DNA of 64,000 nucleotides from assembly GCF_016834655.1 (NCBI RefSeq), contig NZ_JAENHP010000002.1:855407-919406 (forward strand), read 5' to 3'. This DNA is from Paractinoplanes ovalisporus (lineage in GTDB: Bacteria > Actinomycetota > Actinomycetes > Mycobacteriales > Micromonosporaceae). Below the pieces are notes generated by a model. That model did not search any database, was not told the DNA's origin, and worked only from the letters and a program-made list of their open reading frames with translations. Position 1 is the first letter of the stretch. Every line of letters begins with the position of its first letter. Below, piece after piece: positions 26,691 through 35,576 of the stretch. Position numbers and translations under genes: made by a program.

Positions 26691-27440
26691 ATGGACGAGC
26701 AGCCCCAGACGGCCCGGATCTGGAACTACTGGCTCGGCGGCAAGGACAACTTCGCCGTCGACCGGGCCGTCGGTGACCAGATCCGCGAGGCCTTCCCCGA
26801 CATCGTCGACAACGCGCGGGCGTCACGAGCTTTCCTCGTACGGGCGGTCGGGCTGGCCGCCGGCGAGGGCATCCGCCAGTTCCTCGACGTTGGCACGGGC
26901 CTGCCCACGGCCGACAACACGCACGAGGTGGCGCAGCGGGCCGCCCCCGAGGCGCGGATCGTCTACGTCGACTTCGACCCGCTGGTGCTCACCCACGCCC
27001 GCGCCCTGCTCACCAGCAGCCCTGAGGGGGCGACGGCCTACATCGACGCCGACGGCCGCGACACCGTACGGGTCCTGACCGCGGCCGCCGACACCCTCGA
27101 CCTGAGCCGCCCGGTCGCGCTGATCATGTCGGGCCTGCTGGGCCACGTCACCGACGACGACGAGGCCCTGACCATGGTCCGGGCCTACCTGGCCGCTCTC
27201 GCCCCGGGCAGCTGGTTCATCGCGCTCGACGGCTCCCACAGCATCGAGCACGGCGAGGCCGAGAAGATCTGGAACGACCAGGCCAACCCGCCGTACGTCC
27301 TGAGGAGTCACGCCCAGTTCGCCCGCTTCTTCGAGGGCCTGACGATGGTCGAACCCGGCGTGACCTCGGCCCCGCTGTGGCGCCCGGCCGAAACCAACCC
27401 CAAGCGTCTCGACGTGGTGTGCGGAGTCGCGATCAAATAG
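26691..27440 (+). CDS. DUF574-type SAM-dependent methyltransferase (copy 2)
   Basis: The protein has 249 residues with IWNYWLGGKDNFAVDR, FLDVGTGLPTADNTHEVAQ and ARIVYVDFDPLVLTHARALL. It is clearly paralogous to the divergent copy at 25826-26635. It differs in the middle (ALIMSGLLGHVTDDDE in place of the usual AVLHF segment), which suggests a different substrate or a relaxed constraint. It lies four bases before the SDR gene at 27444, so the two are probably co-transcribed. Confidence 0.9.
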   Translation: MDEQPQTARIWNYWLGGKDNFAVDRAVGDQIREAFPDIVDNARASRAFLVRAVGLAAGEGIRQFLDVGTGLPTADNTHEVAQRAAPEARIVYVDFDPLVLTHARALLTSSPEGATAYIDADGRDTVRVLTAAADTLDLSRPVALIMSGLLGHVTDDDEALTMVRAYLAALAPGSWFIALDGSHSIEHGEAEKIWNDQANPPYVLRSHAQFARFFEGLTMVEPGVTSAPLWRPAETNPKRLDVVCGVAIK

Positions 27441-27443
27441 GGC

Positions 27444-28286
27444 ATGACCCGCACGGCCGTGATCACCGGCGGCATGAGCGGCCTCGGCGCCGCCGCGGCC
27501 GCCCGCCTGAGCGCCGACGGCATCAGAGTCGTCACGCTCGACCTCGCCGACGGCGCCGACCTGCACGCCGACGTCTCTTCCCACGACCAGGTGCGGGCGG
27601 CCGCGGCTTCGGTCGGCCCGGTCGACATCCTGGTCAACTCGGCCGGCGTCGTCGGCCCGAACGCGCCGCTGTGGGAGATCCCGCCCGAGGGCTGGGACCG
27701 CACGTTCGCCGTCAACGTCCGCGGCACCTTCAACACCTGCCAGGCCTGGGTGCCCGGCATGATCGAGCGCGGCTGGGGCCGCATCGTCAACCTGGCCAGC
27801 ATCGCCGGCAAGGACGGCAACCCGACCATGTCGCCCTACTCGGCGTCCAAGGCGGCGGTCATCGCGCTCACCAAGTCGCTCGGCAAGGAACTGGCCACGA
27901 CCGGGGTGCTGGTCAACGCGATCGCCCCGGCCGTCATCGCCACCCCGATGAACGCCGACACCGACCCGGCCGCCCTCGAGCACATCACCAGCCTCATCCC
28001 GATGCGGCGGGTCGGGCAGGCGGCCGAGGTGGCCGAGCTGATCGCCTGGCTCGCCTCGGAGCGGGTCAGCTTCTCCACCGGCGCGGTCTACGACATCAGC
28101 GGCGGCCGCGCCACCGAGGGCCTGTCCTGCCGATCACGAGGGGCTGCGACGTGGCCCAGGCGGCGCCTGACGGCGTCCGCGAAGCGCCCACATACAACAC
28201 CGGTATGCGGCCGCTTCGCGGCCGACGCCAGCCACCACCTGGACCTCGTCTCACTCCCGCGTGATCGGCAGGACAGGCCCTACTGA
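27444..28286 (+). CDS. FabG-like short-chain dehydrogenase, 3' end extended by insertion
   Basis: The SDR core spans residues 1 to about 225: [35 protein letters not shown] (Ser) and [10 protein letters not shown] (YxxxK). Proteins of this group end in a segment like [10 protein letters not shown]. Here the frame reads GGRAT and then about 53 foreign residues before a final Tyr-stop (TACTGA). The foreign part coincides with a 22-bp inverted-repeat element (28117-28281). The enzyme core is complete, so the product may still fold with a random tail. Its start ATG is three bases after the methyltransferase stop. Confidence 0.85.
   Translation: MTRTAVITGGMSGLGAAAAARLSADGIRVVTLDLADGADLHADVSSHDQVRAAAASVGPVDILVNSAGVVGPNAPLWEIPPEGWDRTFAVNVRGTFNTCQAWVPGMIERGWGRIVNLASIAGKDGNPTMSPYSASKAAVIALTKSLGKELATTGVLVNAIAPAVIATPMNADTDPAALEHITSLIPMRRVGQAAEVAELIAWLASERVSFSTGAVYDISGGRATEGLSCRSRGAATWPRRRLTASAKRPHTTPVCGRFAADASHHLDLVSLPRDRQDRPY
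28117..28281. mobile_element. MITE-like element with 22-bp terminal inverted repeats
   Basis: The 22 bases at 28117-28138 are the exact reverse complement of 28260-28281, and the match continues imperfectly inward. The 121-base interior codes for nothing recognisable and contains a hairpin (CGGCCG-CTTCG-CGGCCG, 28208-28224). It sits between the GGRAT codons and the terminal TAC-TGA of the SDR gene. Length, terminal repeats and lack of a transposase are typical of a miniature inverted-repeat element. A target-site duplication is not clear. Confidence 0.75.
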
Positions 28287-28341
28287 GCCGGGACCTGACA
28301 GGTCTACCCACGATCTTGGCGGCGGCCGCAGGCTGGTCCGC

Positions 28342-29388
28342 ATGGCAAAGCACTGGTGGGGCGTCGTCGCAGTTCTGGCCCTGGGCGCCTGCTCCGCGCC
28401 ATCAACGCCGGACTCTCCGGTTGCGCCGACCGAGATCGTGAGCGGGCTCGACGCGCCGTGGGGGCTGACGTTCCTGCCCGACGGGTCGGCGCTCGTCTCG
28501 GAACGCGTCACCGGCGCGATCAAGCGGGTTCCGGCCGGTGGCGGCGCGGCCGAGACCGTGGGTGTCGTGCCGGGTGTGGTCGCGAGCTCCGAGGGCGGCC
28601 TGCTCGGCATCGCCGCCTCGAAAGACTTCGCCCGCGACCGTACGGTGTTCGCGTCGGTCTCGGGCCGGGACGAGAACACGATCGTCGCGTTGCGCGTCGC
28701 CCCCGACTTCCGGTCGCTGACCCGTCAGCGGGTGCTGCTCGACGGCATCACCACCGCCGACCGGCACCACGGCGGGCGGATCGTGATCGGGCCCGACGAC
28801 CACCTGTGGATCGGCACCGGGGACGCGTTCGAGCCGGCCAACGCCGCCGACGACACCTCGCTCAACGGCAAGATCCTGCGGATCCGTACGGACGGCACGG
28901 CTCCCGGCGGCAACCCGATCCACTCCTCGGGCCACCGCAACGTGCAGGGCATCGCGTTCGGGCCGGACGGCACGCCGTACGCGTCGGAACTGGGTCACCG
29001 CACCTGGGACGAGGTGAACGTGCTGAAACCGGGCGCCGACTACGGCTGGCCCGAGACCGAAGGGGTCGAGGGCAGCACCGGCGAGGCCCCGATCTGGACC
29101 GTGCACCCCGACGACGCGTCCCCCTCCGGGATGGCCTACGCGGCCGGCTCGCTGTGGATCGGCGCCCTCGGCGGGCAGCGTCTGTGGCAACTGCCGGTCG
29201 AGGCGGGCGCGGTCACCGGGGAGGCCGTCGCGCACTTCGCGGGTGACTACGGGCGCATCCGCACCGTCGAGGCCGCCCCGGACGGCAGCCTGTGGCTGGT
29301 CACCTCGAACACCGACCGCGCCACCTGGGGCGGCACCGACCCGCGGCCCGGCGACGACCGGATCCTGCGCCTGGAGGTATCCCGATGA
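28342..29388 (+). CDS. Secreted PQQ-dependent glucose/sorbosone-dehydrogenase-like lipoprotein
   Basis: From ATG 28342 the 348-residue protein has a lipoprotein signal ([14 protein letters not shown], Cys near residue 16). The beta-propeller follows, with family landmarks [52 protein letters not shown] and [14 protein letters not shown], which include the His/Arg of the PQQ-dependent sugar dehydrogenase site. It would act outside the membrane on sugars or related aldoses. The stop overlaps the XRE gene start (ATGA), making a regulator-enzyme operon that continues into the SDR at 30218. Confidence 0.88.
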   Translation: MAKHWWGVVAVLALGACSAPSTPDSPVAPTEIVSGLDAPWGLTFLPDGSALVSERVTGAIKRVPAGGGAAETVGVVPGVVASSEGGLLGIAASKDFARDRTVFASVSGRDENTIVALRVAPDFRSLTRQRVLLDGITTADRHHGGRIVIGPDDHLWIGTGDAFEPANAADDTSLNGKILRIRTDGTAPGGNPIHSSGHRNVQGIAFGPDGTPYASELGHRTWDEVNVLKPGADYGWPETEGVEGSTGEAPIWTVHPDDASPSGMAYAAGSLWIGALGGQRLWQLPVEAGAVTGEAVAHFAGDYGRIRTVEAAPDGSLWLVTSNTDRATWGGTDPRPGDDRILRLEVSR

Positions 29389-30209
29389 CATCCCTCGGGG
29401 AGTTCCTGCGGCACCGGCGTGAGCTGCTGCTGCCCGAAGACGTCGGGTTCGCGCCCGGCCCGAAACGACGCACCCCCGGGCTGCGCCGCGAGGAGATCGC
29501 GCTGCTCGTGTCGATCTCGCCCGACTACTACGCCCGGCTCGAACAGGGCCGCGCCACCGGACTGTCGGCCGGTCTGCTGGCCGCGCTGGCCCGGGCGCTG
29601 CGGCTCACCGAGGACGAACGCGACTACCTGTTCCGGCTGGCCGGGCACGAACCGCCGCCGCGCACCTCGGTGCACGCCCACGTCGACCCGGCCGTGCTGT
29701 TCCTGCTCGACGCGCTGGGCGAGACCCCGGCCCAGGTCGTCGACGAGCTGCTCACCATCGTCGCGCAGAACCGGGGCGCGGCCGGGTTGCTGGGACGGCT
29801 GACCGGGTTGCCCGGCTATGCGTCCAACGCGACCTGGGCGTGGTTCGCCGACCCGGCGTCGCGCGAGCTCAACGACCCGGCCGAGCATGCCGCGATCGGC
29901 CGGGCCTACGCGGCCGACCTGCGAGCCGGTCTGGCCCGGCGGCCACCCGACGACCCGTACGGGAAGGGCATGGTCTCGGATCTGCTGCGGCGCAGCGCCG
30001 AGTTCCGCGACCTGTGGCGGGAGCACCAGGTCGCCCCGCTCGTGTCGGCGCGCAAACGGATGCTGCACCCGCGGGCCGGCGTGCTCGACCTGCAGTGCGA
30101 CGTCGTACTCAGCCCCGCCACCGGCCACCGCCTGGTCATCTTCCGGCCCAGCCCCGGTTCGGGCGCCGCCGAAAAACTTTCGTTCCTGTCCGTAGTCGGC
30201 CCCTCCTGA
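29385..30209 (+). CDS. XRE-family regulator with MmyB-like ligand domain (copy 1)
   Basis: The 274-residue protein has an N-terminal helix-turn-helix ([58 protein letters not shown]). The MmyB-like C-terminal domain ([20 protein letters not shown] ... LREQH-type region, [11 protein letters not shown]) is thought to bind a fatty-acid-like ligand. It is coupled to the sugar dehydrogenase upstream (ATGA) and followed eight bases later by an SDR gene whose expression it may control. A paralogue lies at 32443-33246. Confidence 0.9.
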   Translation: MTSLGEFLRHRRELLLPEDVGFAPGPKRRTPGLRREEIALLVSISPDYYARLEQGRATGLSAGLLAALARALRLTEDERDYLFRLAGHEPPPRTSVHAHVDPAVLFLLDALGETPAQVVDELLTIVAQNRGAAGLLGRLTGLPGYASNATWAWFADPASRELNDPAEHAAIGRAYAADLRAGLARRPPDDPYGKGMVSDLLRRSAEFRDLWREHQVAPLVSARKRMLHPRAGVLDLQCDVVLSPATGHRLVIFRPSPGSGAAEKLSFLSVVGPS

Positions 30210-30217
30210 GGAGCATC

Positions 30218-30970
30218 GTGAACATCACCGGAAACACCGTCTTCATCCCCGGCGCCACCTCGGGCATCGGGCTCGGCCTGGCGCTGCGTCTGCGCGACAA
30301 GGGCAACACCGTCATCGTCGGCGGCCGCCGCACCGACGTGCTCGCCCGCCTCGCCGAGGAACACCCCGGCCTGGGTACGGTCGAGATCGACACCACCGAC
30401 CCGGCGTCGATCGAAGCGGCCGCGGCCTCCGTCCTCGCGCGGTATCCGTCACTCGACGCGCTGATCACCATGGCCGGCATCATGCGGCCCGAAGACCTGC
30501 GCGACCCCGGTTTCCTGGCCACCGCCGAGGCCACCGTGGAAACCAACCTGCTCGGCCCGATCCGGCTGATCGCGGCATTCCTACCCGCCCTGCTGGCCCG
30601 GCCGTCGGCCACCGTGATCACGGTGACCTCCGGGCTGGCGTACGTGCCGTTGCCGCTGACGCCGACCTACAACGCGACCAAGGCGGCCGTGCACTCCTTC
30701 ACCGAGAGCCTGCGCGTGCAACTGGCCGGCAGCAGTGTGCAGGTCATCGAACTGGTGCCGCCGGCCGTGCGCACGTCGCTGATGAACCAGGAGAACTCGC
30801 CGATCGCCATGCCCCTGGACGACTACCTCGACGAGACGGTCGGCCTGCTCGAGAAGCAGCCGGACGCCCAGCAGATCCTCGTCGAACGCGTGCGCTGGCA
30901 GCGCGACGCGGTGGCCGAGGGCCGCTACGACGAGGTGCTGGGCGTCCTGAGCGGGCGTTACCGCGACTGA
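30218..30970 (+). CDS. Short-chain dehydrogenase (DltE-like)
   Basis: The 250-residue protein starts at GTG 30218 after TGAGGAG, which overlaps the upstream stop. It has VFIPGATSGIGLGLALRLR (TGxxxGIG-type with Ala), ALITMAGIM in place of NNAG, VTVTSGLAYVPLP and PTYNATKAAV (YxxxK). The variant motifs match the DltE/YqjQ-like group of SDRs. It is the third gene of the 28342-30970 operon. Substrate unknown; association with an MmyB-like regulator and SDR is common in actinobacteria. Confidence 0.88.
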   Translation: MNITGNTVFIPGATSGIGLGLALRLRDKGNTVIVGGRRTDVLARLAEEHPGLGTVEIDTTDPASIEAAAASVLARYPSLDALITMAGIMRPEDLRDPGFLATAEATVETNLLGPIRLIAAFLPALLARPSATVITVTSGLAYVPLPLTPTYNATKAAVHSFTESLRVQLAGSSVQVIELVPPAVRTSLMNQENSPIAMPLDDYLDETVGLLEKQPDAQQILVERVRWQRDAVAEGRYDEVLGVLSGRYRD

Positions 30971-31816
30971 TTACGCGGCGGCTCGGCTGTGCGGGCGGGC
31001 CCGGAGGAACGCTTCCAGGCCCGCCAGGTCGTCGGTGTTGATGTGGTCGACGTCCGCGTTGATCAGTTCGCGCCAGACCGCGTCACGGGCCGGGCCGGCC
31101 ACGTCCGGGGTCGCCCAGAAACGCACCCGCTGCCCGTTCGCGTGCGCGTCGTGGACAAAGGCGCGCAGCTTCGTACGCTCGGCGGCCGGCATCGGGCCGA
31201 CCCCCTGCCAGGTGAACAGGTTCGTCCAGTTGTCGCTGATCAGCGGGATGAACGAGGCGGGCGCACCGGTGTTCAGGTCCGAGGCGCGACCGTCGTAGAA
31301 CGCGTACCGCCGGCTCTGCGCGGCCATCAGCTCACGCGGCCGGTCACCGCTGACCACCACGGTCACCGCATTCTCGAAGACCTTTCCCCGCCCGTACGTG
31401 GAAAGGAAGCTCTTGTATCGCCGGAGAACCCGGTCGAGTTCCGTGTAGGTGGCGGCGCCGGTGTTCTTGATGTCGACGAGCAGCTGCAGGGAGATGTCGC
31501 TGCCCCGGTAGACCCGGCCGTGGTTGGCGCGCACCCGCCGCGCGAGCGGGTCGAGGTAGAGGCTCTGCAGGGTGCGGCCCGGCACGACATCCTCGGGGTC
31601 GTGGGCCACCAGCAGCTCCCCGCCGACCAGATAGATGTCGGCCTCGACGCTGGTGAAGCCGTGCGACAGCGCGTCGGCGAGGGGACGTTCATGCTCGTAG
31701 TCGTTGTGGGCGTGGGCCTGCGCGAGCGGCCGCACACCGTGACGTTCACCGGCGTACGCGGCACCCGGCGCCAGAACCACAAGCGCACACACCGCGGCGA
31801 AGAGGGCTCGTCTCAT
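30971..31816 (-). CDS. Secreted phosphatidylinositol-phospholipase C/GDPD-like protein
   Basis: The protein of about 281 residues has a signal peptide (ALFAAVCALVVLAPGAAYA, cut near residue 25). The mature part begins with QAHAHNDYEHERPLADAL, where the two His are the first catalytic and metal residues of this fold. VEADIYLVGGELLVAHD follows with the second set, and LLVDIKN closes the TIM-barrel core. This is the pattern of exported phosphodiesterases acting on glycerophospho- or inositol lipids. ATG 31816 is preferred over GTG 31825, but neither has a clear ribosome binding site. Its 3' end abuts the convergent SDR stop at 30970. Confidence 0.85.
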   Translation of the reverse strand: MRRALFAAVCALVVLAPGAAYAGERHGVRPLAQAHAHNDYEHERPLADALSHGFTSVEADIYLVGGELLVAHDPEDVVPGRTLQSLYLDPLARRVRANHGRVYRGSDISLQLLVDIKNTGAATYTELDRVLRRYKSFLSTYGRGKVFENAVTVVVSGDRPRELMAAQSRRYAFYDGRASDLNTGAPASFIPLISDNWTNLFTWQGVGPMPAAERTKLRAFVHDAHANGQRVRFWATPDVAGPARDAVWRELINADVDHINTDDLAGLEAFLRARPHSRAAA

Positions 31817-31883
31817 ACCTGGCACCGTAGGCGCACATCGTGAAGCGTCAATGGCTCACGTGGAAACGCTAGGCTGACCGGCT

Positions 31884-32441
31884 ATGGCGGCCAACGCGCG
31901 CATCAAGCCGGTCGACAAAGCCACGAACCGCACGTGGGACGAGTGGCTGGCGTTCATGGACAGCATCGGCGCCGCCGACCTCGACCACAAGGCGATCGCG
32001 CTGAAGGTCTACTACGAGCTGGAGCCCACCGGCATCGACTCGCTGGGCTGGTGGACCCAGGCGGTGACGGTCGCCTATGAGCAGTACATCGGCCGCCGCA
32101 TCCCCGGCCAGCGCCCCGACGGCACGTTCCAGATGAGCGTCAGCAAGTCCACGAAGCTGCCGATGCGCGAGCTGATGTCCGCGTGGACGGCGTTCGCTTC
32201 CGCCGACACGTTCGTTACCGGCCTGCTGGCCGACGCCCCGAAGGTGAGCGGCACGGACCGCCGCATCACGTGGCGGGCCAAGGCGGGGGACGGCTCGCAG
32301 ATCGTCGTCACGAGCGAGCCCAAGCCCAACGGGACCGCTTCGCTGGTGGCCGCCCAGATGGGCCTGCAGACCCCCGAACAGAACGACGAGGCCCGGGCCG
32401 CCTGGTCCGCCGCGGTGGCCCGCTTCCTGGACGGCCGCTGA
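31884..32441 (+). CDS. DUF4287-like conserved hypothetical protein
   Basis: The 185-residue protein begins with TNRTWDEWLAFMDSIGA and SLGWWTQAVTVAYEQYIGRR, which resembles the N-terminal domain known as DUF4287 (a Trp-rich helical module often fused to START-like domains). The C-terminal part (RITWRAKAGDGSQIVVTSEP, PNGTASLVAAQMGL) looks like a compact SRPBCC-type sequence. It is cytosolic. No specific function can be given. The gene converges on the XRE gene with one base between stops. Confidence 0.7.
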   Translation: MAANARIKPVDKATNRTWDEWLAFMDSIGAADLDHKAIALKVYYELEPTGIDSLGWWTQAVTVAYEQYIGRRIPGQRPDGTFQMSVSKSTKLPMRELMSAWTAFASADTFVTGLLADAPKVSGTDRRITWRAKAGDGSQIVVTSEPKPNGTASLVAAQMGLQTPEQNDEARAAWSAAVARFLDGR

Positions 32442-32442
32442 C

Positions 32443-33246
32443 TCAGCCGACCGCCTGATCGGACAGGGCGAGCAAGGTCACGGCGTCGGCGCTGGGGGAC
32501 GCGGGCTCGGGGGAATAGACCGCCAGCTCCTGGCCGTCGGCGCCGCGTACGGAGAAGGTCTGCACCCGCAACGTCAGCGTGCCCACCGACGGGTGGTGGA
32601 AGGTCTTGACGTCGATCGTCTTGCCTCGGGCGTCGTGTTGCTGCCACAGGGCCGCGAAGTCGGGGCTGCGCTCCAGCAACTCCTGCAGCACGGCCCGGAT
32701 GCGGGGATGGGCCGGGGCCTCGCCCAGCTGCATGCGGAAACCCGCGACCGCGTTGGCCGCCACCGTGGGCCAGTCGGCGTAGAAGTCGCGGGCGCGGGGG
32801 TCGGTGAAGACGGCCAGCATCAGGTTCTGTGGCAGGCCGGCGAACAGTGCCGCGCCTAGGGAGTTGGCGGCCAGGATGTCGTACGCACGGTTGTAGACGA
32901 GCGCCGGCGTTGCGGGCCACGCCTGCAGCAGCTGCACCAGGGCCGGGTCGACACGGTCCTTCCCGTACGCGGCCCGGGCCGTCGGAGCCAGACCGGCCAG
33001 CCGGAACAGGTGCGTCCGGCCGTCGTCGTCCAGGCGCAGGGCCACCGCCAGGGTCTCGGCCACCTGGGCCGACGGGTTGCGTTCGCGGCCCTGCTCCAGG
33101 CGTACGTAATAGTCGACGCTCACCCCGGCCAGCTGCGCCACCTCCTCGCGGCGCAGGCCGGGCACTCGCCGGTCGCCGTGGTCGGGCAGGCCCACCTCGG
33201 AGGGCCGCACGGCAGCGCGGCGGCGGCGCAGAAAGTCACCCAGCAC
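32443..33246 (-). CDS. XRE-family regulator with MmyB-like ligand domain (copy 2)
   Basis: From GTG 33246 the 267-residue protein reads LGDFLRRRRAAVRPSEVGLP, VPGLRREEVAQLAGVSVDYY and RLEQGRERNPSAQVAETLAV, the XRE helix-turn-helix typical of this family. The MmyB-like domain follows (LLQAWPATPALVYNRAYDIL, LWQQHDARGKTIDVKTFHHP, VGTLTLRVQTFSV). It is divergent from the zinc alcohol dehydrogenase at 33370, with an inverted repeat between them, so the ADH gene is the probable target. Confidence 0.9.
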   Translation of the reverse strand: MLGDFLRRRRAAVRPSEVGLPDHGDRRVPGLRREEVAQLAGVSVDYYVRLEQGRERNPSAQVAETLAVALRLDDDGRTHLFRLAGLAPTARAAYGKDRVDPALVQLLQAWPATPALVYNRAYDILAANSLGAALFAGLPQNLMLAVFTDPRARDFYADWPTVAANAVAGFRMQLGEAPAHPRIRAVLQELLERSPDFAALWQQHDARGKTIDVKTFHHPSVGTLTLRVQTFSVRGADGQELAVYSPEPASPSADAVTLLALSDQAVG

Positions 33247-33305
33247 GCCGTCAACGGTAGGCCGGCTGACACAAAGCTGCCTGGTAGAGCCGCACCCACC
33301 CGGGC

Positions 33306-33320
33306 GTCTCACGCTGAGAC
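33306..33320. promoter_or_regulatory. 15-bp inverted repeat between XRE and ADH genes
   Basis: GTCTCA-CGC-TGAGAC has perfect 6-bp arms. It lies 50 bases before the ADH start and 60 bases before the divergent XRE start, a likely operator for the XRE protein. Confidence 0.5.
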
Positions 33321-33369
33321 CCCGGCCTCGGACGAAGCGGGTGACAGTGAAGCCGGAGAGGAGGCAGCC

Positions 33370-34410
33370 ATGAAGGGACTTGTCTACGGCGGGCCGGGGG
33401 AGCGTTCCTGGACGGATGTGCCCGACCCCGAGGTGCGTGATCCGCGGGACGCCATCATCCGGGTCGACGCGGTCACCATCTGCGGCACCGACCTGCACAT
33501 CCTCGGCGGGGACGTGCCGACCGTCGACCGCGGGCGGGTGCTCGGCCACGAGGCGGTCGGCACCGTCGTCGAGACCGGCAGCGGCGTGTCGGGCCTGGCG
33601 GCCGGCGACCGGGTGCTCGCCTCGTGCATCTCGGCCTGCGGCATCTGCGAATACTGCCGGCAGGGCACGTACGGGCAATGTCTGGGCGGCGGGGGATGGA
33701 TCCTCGGCCACCTGGTCGACGGGGTGCAGTCCGAGCACGCGCGGATCCCGTACGCGGATCTGTCGACCTACAAGCTGCCGGAACGCGTGAGTGACGAGTC
33801 GGCCGTGCTGGTCGCCGACATTCTGCCCACCGCGTACGAGGTCGGGGTCCTCAACGGGCAGGTGCGCCCGGGCGACACCGTCGTCATCGTGGGCGCGGGC
33901 CCGATCGGGCTGGCGGCCGTGGTGACCGCGCGGCTCTACTCGCCCGCACACATCGTCGTGGTCGACAAGGCCGAGAGCCGCCTGCAGGCCGCGAAGGTGC
34001 TCGGCGCCGACACCACGATCCTGGCCGGCGCCCAGGACGTGCTCGCGACCGTCCGGGAGATGACCGGTGGCCTCGGCGCGCACGTGGTGATCGAGGCGGT
34101 CGGCACCCCGGAGACGTTCGAGTTGTGCACCACGCTCGCGCGGCCGGGCGGGCGGATCGCGAACATCGGCGTCCACGGCCACCCGGCCACCCTGCACCTG
34201 GAAGACCTGTGGATCCGCGACATCACGCTGACCACCGGCCTGGTCGACACGTTCTCGACGCCGCGGCTGCTGGAGATGCTGATCGCCGGCCAGTTCGACC
34301 TCGGCCACATGATCACGCACCGGTTCGGGCTCGACGAGTTCATGCACGCGTACGACGTCTTCGCCGACCCGGCCCGTTCGGGTGCGCTCAAGGTGCTGCT
34401 GACCCGCTGA
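33370..34410 (+). CDS. Zinc-dependent medium-chain alcohol dehydrogenase
   Basis: The 346-residue enzyme starts at ATG 33370 after GGAGAGGAGG. The catalytic zinc ligands are in VTICGTDLHI (Cys 38) and GRVLGHEAVG. The structural zinc site is CGICEYCRQGTYGQC (Cys-X2-Cys-X2-Cys-X7-Cys). The NAD(P) motif VIVGAGPIGLAAV is near residue 175, and VVVDKAESRL ends strand two with Asp, favouring NAD. The GTDLHILGGDVP and DLWIRDITLTTGLVDT segments match the threonine/sorbitol-dehydrogenase-like branch. It probably oxidises a secondary alcohol. Expression is likely controlled by the divergent XRE regulator. Confidence 0.92.
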   Translation: MKGLVYGGPGERSWTDVPDPEVRDPRDAIIRVDAVTICGTDLHILGGDVPTVDRGRVLGHEAVGTVVETGSGVSGLAAGDRVLASCISACGICEYCRQGTYGQCLGGGGWILGHLVDGVQSEHARIPYADLSTYKLPERVSDESAVLVADILPTAYEVGVLNGQVRPGDTVVIVGAGPIGLAAVVTARLYSPAHIVVVDKAESRLQAAKVLGADTTILAGAQDVLATVREMTGGLGAHVVIEAVGTPETFELCTTLARPGGRIANIGVHGHPATLHLEDLWIRDITLTTGLVDTFSTPRLLEMLIAGQFDLGHMITHRFGLDEFMHAYDVFADPARSGALKVLLTR

Positions 34411-35005
34411 TCCAGTCCCCGAGGGCGGTCACGGTGGCCGTGGTGAGGCCGTGGCCGCCCGGGTCACGCCGCGCGGTCACCTCGGCCCCGGACTCCTCGC
34501 GCAGGTAGCTCCAGGTGCGGTCGAGCAGCTCGCGCGGGATCACCGTGTCCTGCTCACCCTGGGCCACCAGGACCCGTACGCCGGAGAGCCGGCCCTTCTC
34601 GACCGGCACGCCGGCGTCGAACGGGAGGGTGCCGTAGAGGATGGCGGCCCCGGCGTAGCGGGACGGCTCGTCGAGCAGCAGCCCACCGGCGAAGGCGGCG
34701 CCGCCGCTGAAACCGGCCAGCAGGACCGGGCGTGCGGCGGCGACCGGGTCGAGCCACGCGCGGAACCAGTCCATGGTCTGCCGCAGCGAGGAGGCCACCG
34801 GGCGGCCGATCCCGCGGTTGGCGAACCAGGCGAAGCCCCCGCCCTCGCCGATCGGGGCGCGGACCGCCGCGTACGAGAAACCGGCCGGAAGGTGATCGCT
34901 CAGCGGAAGAATGTCGCGTTCGCTGGAGCCGCGGCCGTGCAGCAGCACGACGAGTGGCGCGGCCGGGTCGTCGGAGCCGGCGAAGGCGACGACGGGCGCG
35001 GTCAC
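34388..35005 (-). CDS. Phospholipase/carboxylesterase-type hydrolase (MhqD-like)
   Basis: The 205-residue alpha/beta hydrolase begins VVLLHGRGSSERDILPLSDH, has the nucleophile LLAGFSGGAAFAGGLLL (GFSGG), and ends with VAQGEQDTVIP and GGHGLT for Asp and His. This matches the LysoPL/MhqD carboxylesterase group. GTG 35005 overlaps the VOC stop (GTGA). Pairing with a dioxygenase-type VOC gene under twin operators resembles the mhqO-mhqD quinone-resistance genes of Bacillus; this equivalence is inference. The 3' end overlaps the convergent ADH gene by 23 bases. Confidence 0.85.
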   Translation of the reverse strand: MTAPVVAFAGSDDPAAPLVVLLHGRGSSERDILPLSDHLPAGFSYAAVRAPIGEGGGFAWFANRGIGRPVASSLRQTMDWFRAWLDPVAAARPVLLAGFSGGAAFAGGLLLDEPSRYAGAAILYGTLPFDAGVPVEKGRLSGVRVLVAQGEQDTVIPRELLDRTWSYLREESGAEVTARRDPGGHGLTTATVTALGDWISGSAAP

Positions 35006-35496
35006 AGCGACCCGGCCGTGCTGACGCCGCTCCACTTCGCGACCTCGGCCGCCAGGTCGAGACGGTCGACCGGGGCCGAGTCCTCGTACTCGCCCCACTC
35101 CGCGCGCGGCAGCATCCACATGATCTCGAACTCGTTGCCGTCGGGGTCGGCGCCGTAGACGCTCTTGGTCGCGCCGTGGCTGGACTCGCCGCTGTAGGCG
35201 CCCGCCTCGGCCAGCAGCTTGCGGGCCTGCTCGAGCTCGTCGATGGTGTCGACCTGCCAGGCCAGGTGGTAGAGGCCGATGCCGCCGCGCTGCTTGGGCG
35301 GGGCGGACGGGCCGACACCGAACAGGCCGAGGTCGTGGTGGTTGCCCGAGCGGGGCAGGCGCAGGAACACGGCGTTGGCGCGCGGCTCGCGGGCGGCGAC
35401 GGCCATGCCGAACACCTCGGTGTAGAACCGCTCGGCGCGTCCAAGGTCGGCGACGAAGAGTACGGCGTGGTTGAGCCGCACCGGACCGATGCTCAT
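35002..35496 (-). CDS. VOC/catechol-dioxygenase-like protein (MhqO-like)
   Basis: The 164-residue VOC protein starts IGPVRLNHAVLFVADLGRAE (His near residue 10 as a metal ligand), then GIGLYHLAWQVDTIDELEQA (second His) and SVYGADPDGNEFEIMWML (Glu ligand). The metal triad H-H-E suggests an active extradiol dioxygenase or glyoxalase-type site. It is first in a two-gene operon with the hydrolase. Two inverted repeats directly upstream (35515-35560) point to a MarR-type repressor encoded elsewhere. Confidence 0.85.
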   Translation of the reverse strand: MSIGPVRLNHAVLFVADLGRAERFYTEVFGMAVAAREPRANAVFLRLPRSGNHHDLGLFGVGPSAPPKQRGGIGLYHLAWQVDTIDELEQARKLLAEAGAYSGESSHGATKSVYGADPDGNEFEIMWMLPRAEWGEYEDSAPVDRLDLAAEVAKWSGVSTAGSL

Positions 35497-35514
35497 GGCT
35501 ATCCTCTCCCGTTT

Positions 35515-35560
35515 GTTGTAGCTACAACTATCGCATGCGCAAAGAGTTGTAGCAACAACT
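35515..35560. promoter_or_regulatory. Twin inverted-repeat operators upstream of VOC-hydrolase operon
   Basis: The perfect palindrome GTTGTAGCTACAAC (35515-35528) is followed by AGTTGTAGCAACAACT (35545-35560), an inverted repeat with the same half-site. Their centres are 31 bp apart, close to three helical turns, so two dimers would bind the same face. They lie 19-64 bases upstream of the VOC start. The half-site GTTGTAGC resembles MarR-family sites. Confidence 0.75.
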
Positions 35561-35576
35561 GTCAGGGTGGGGTGAG

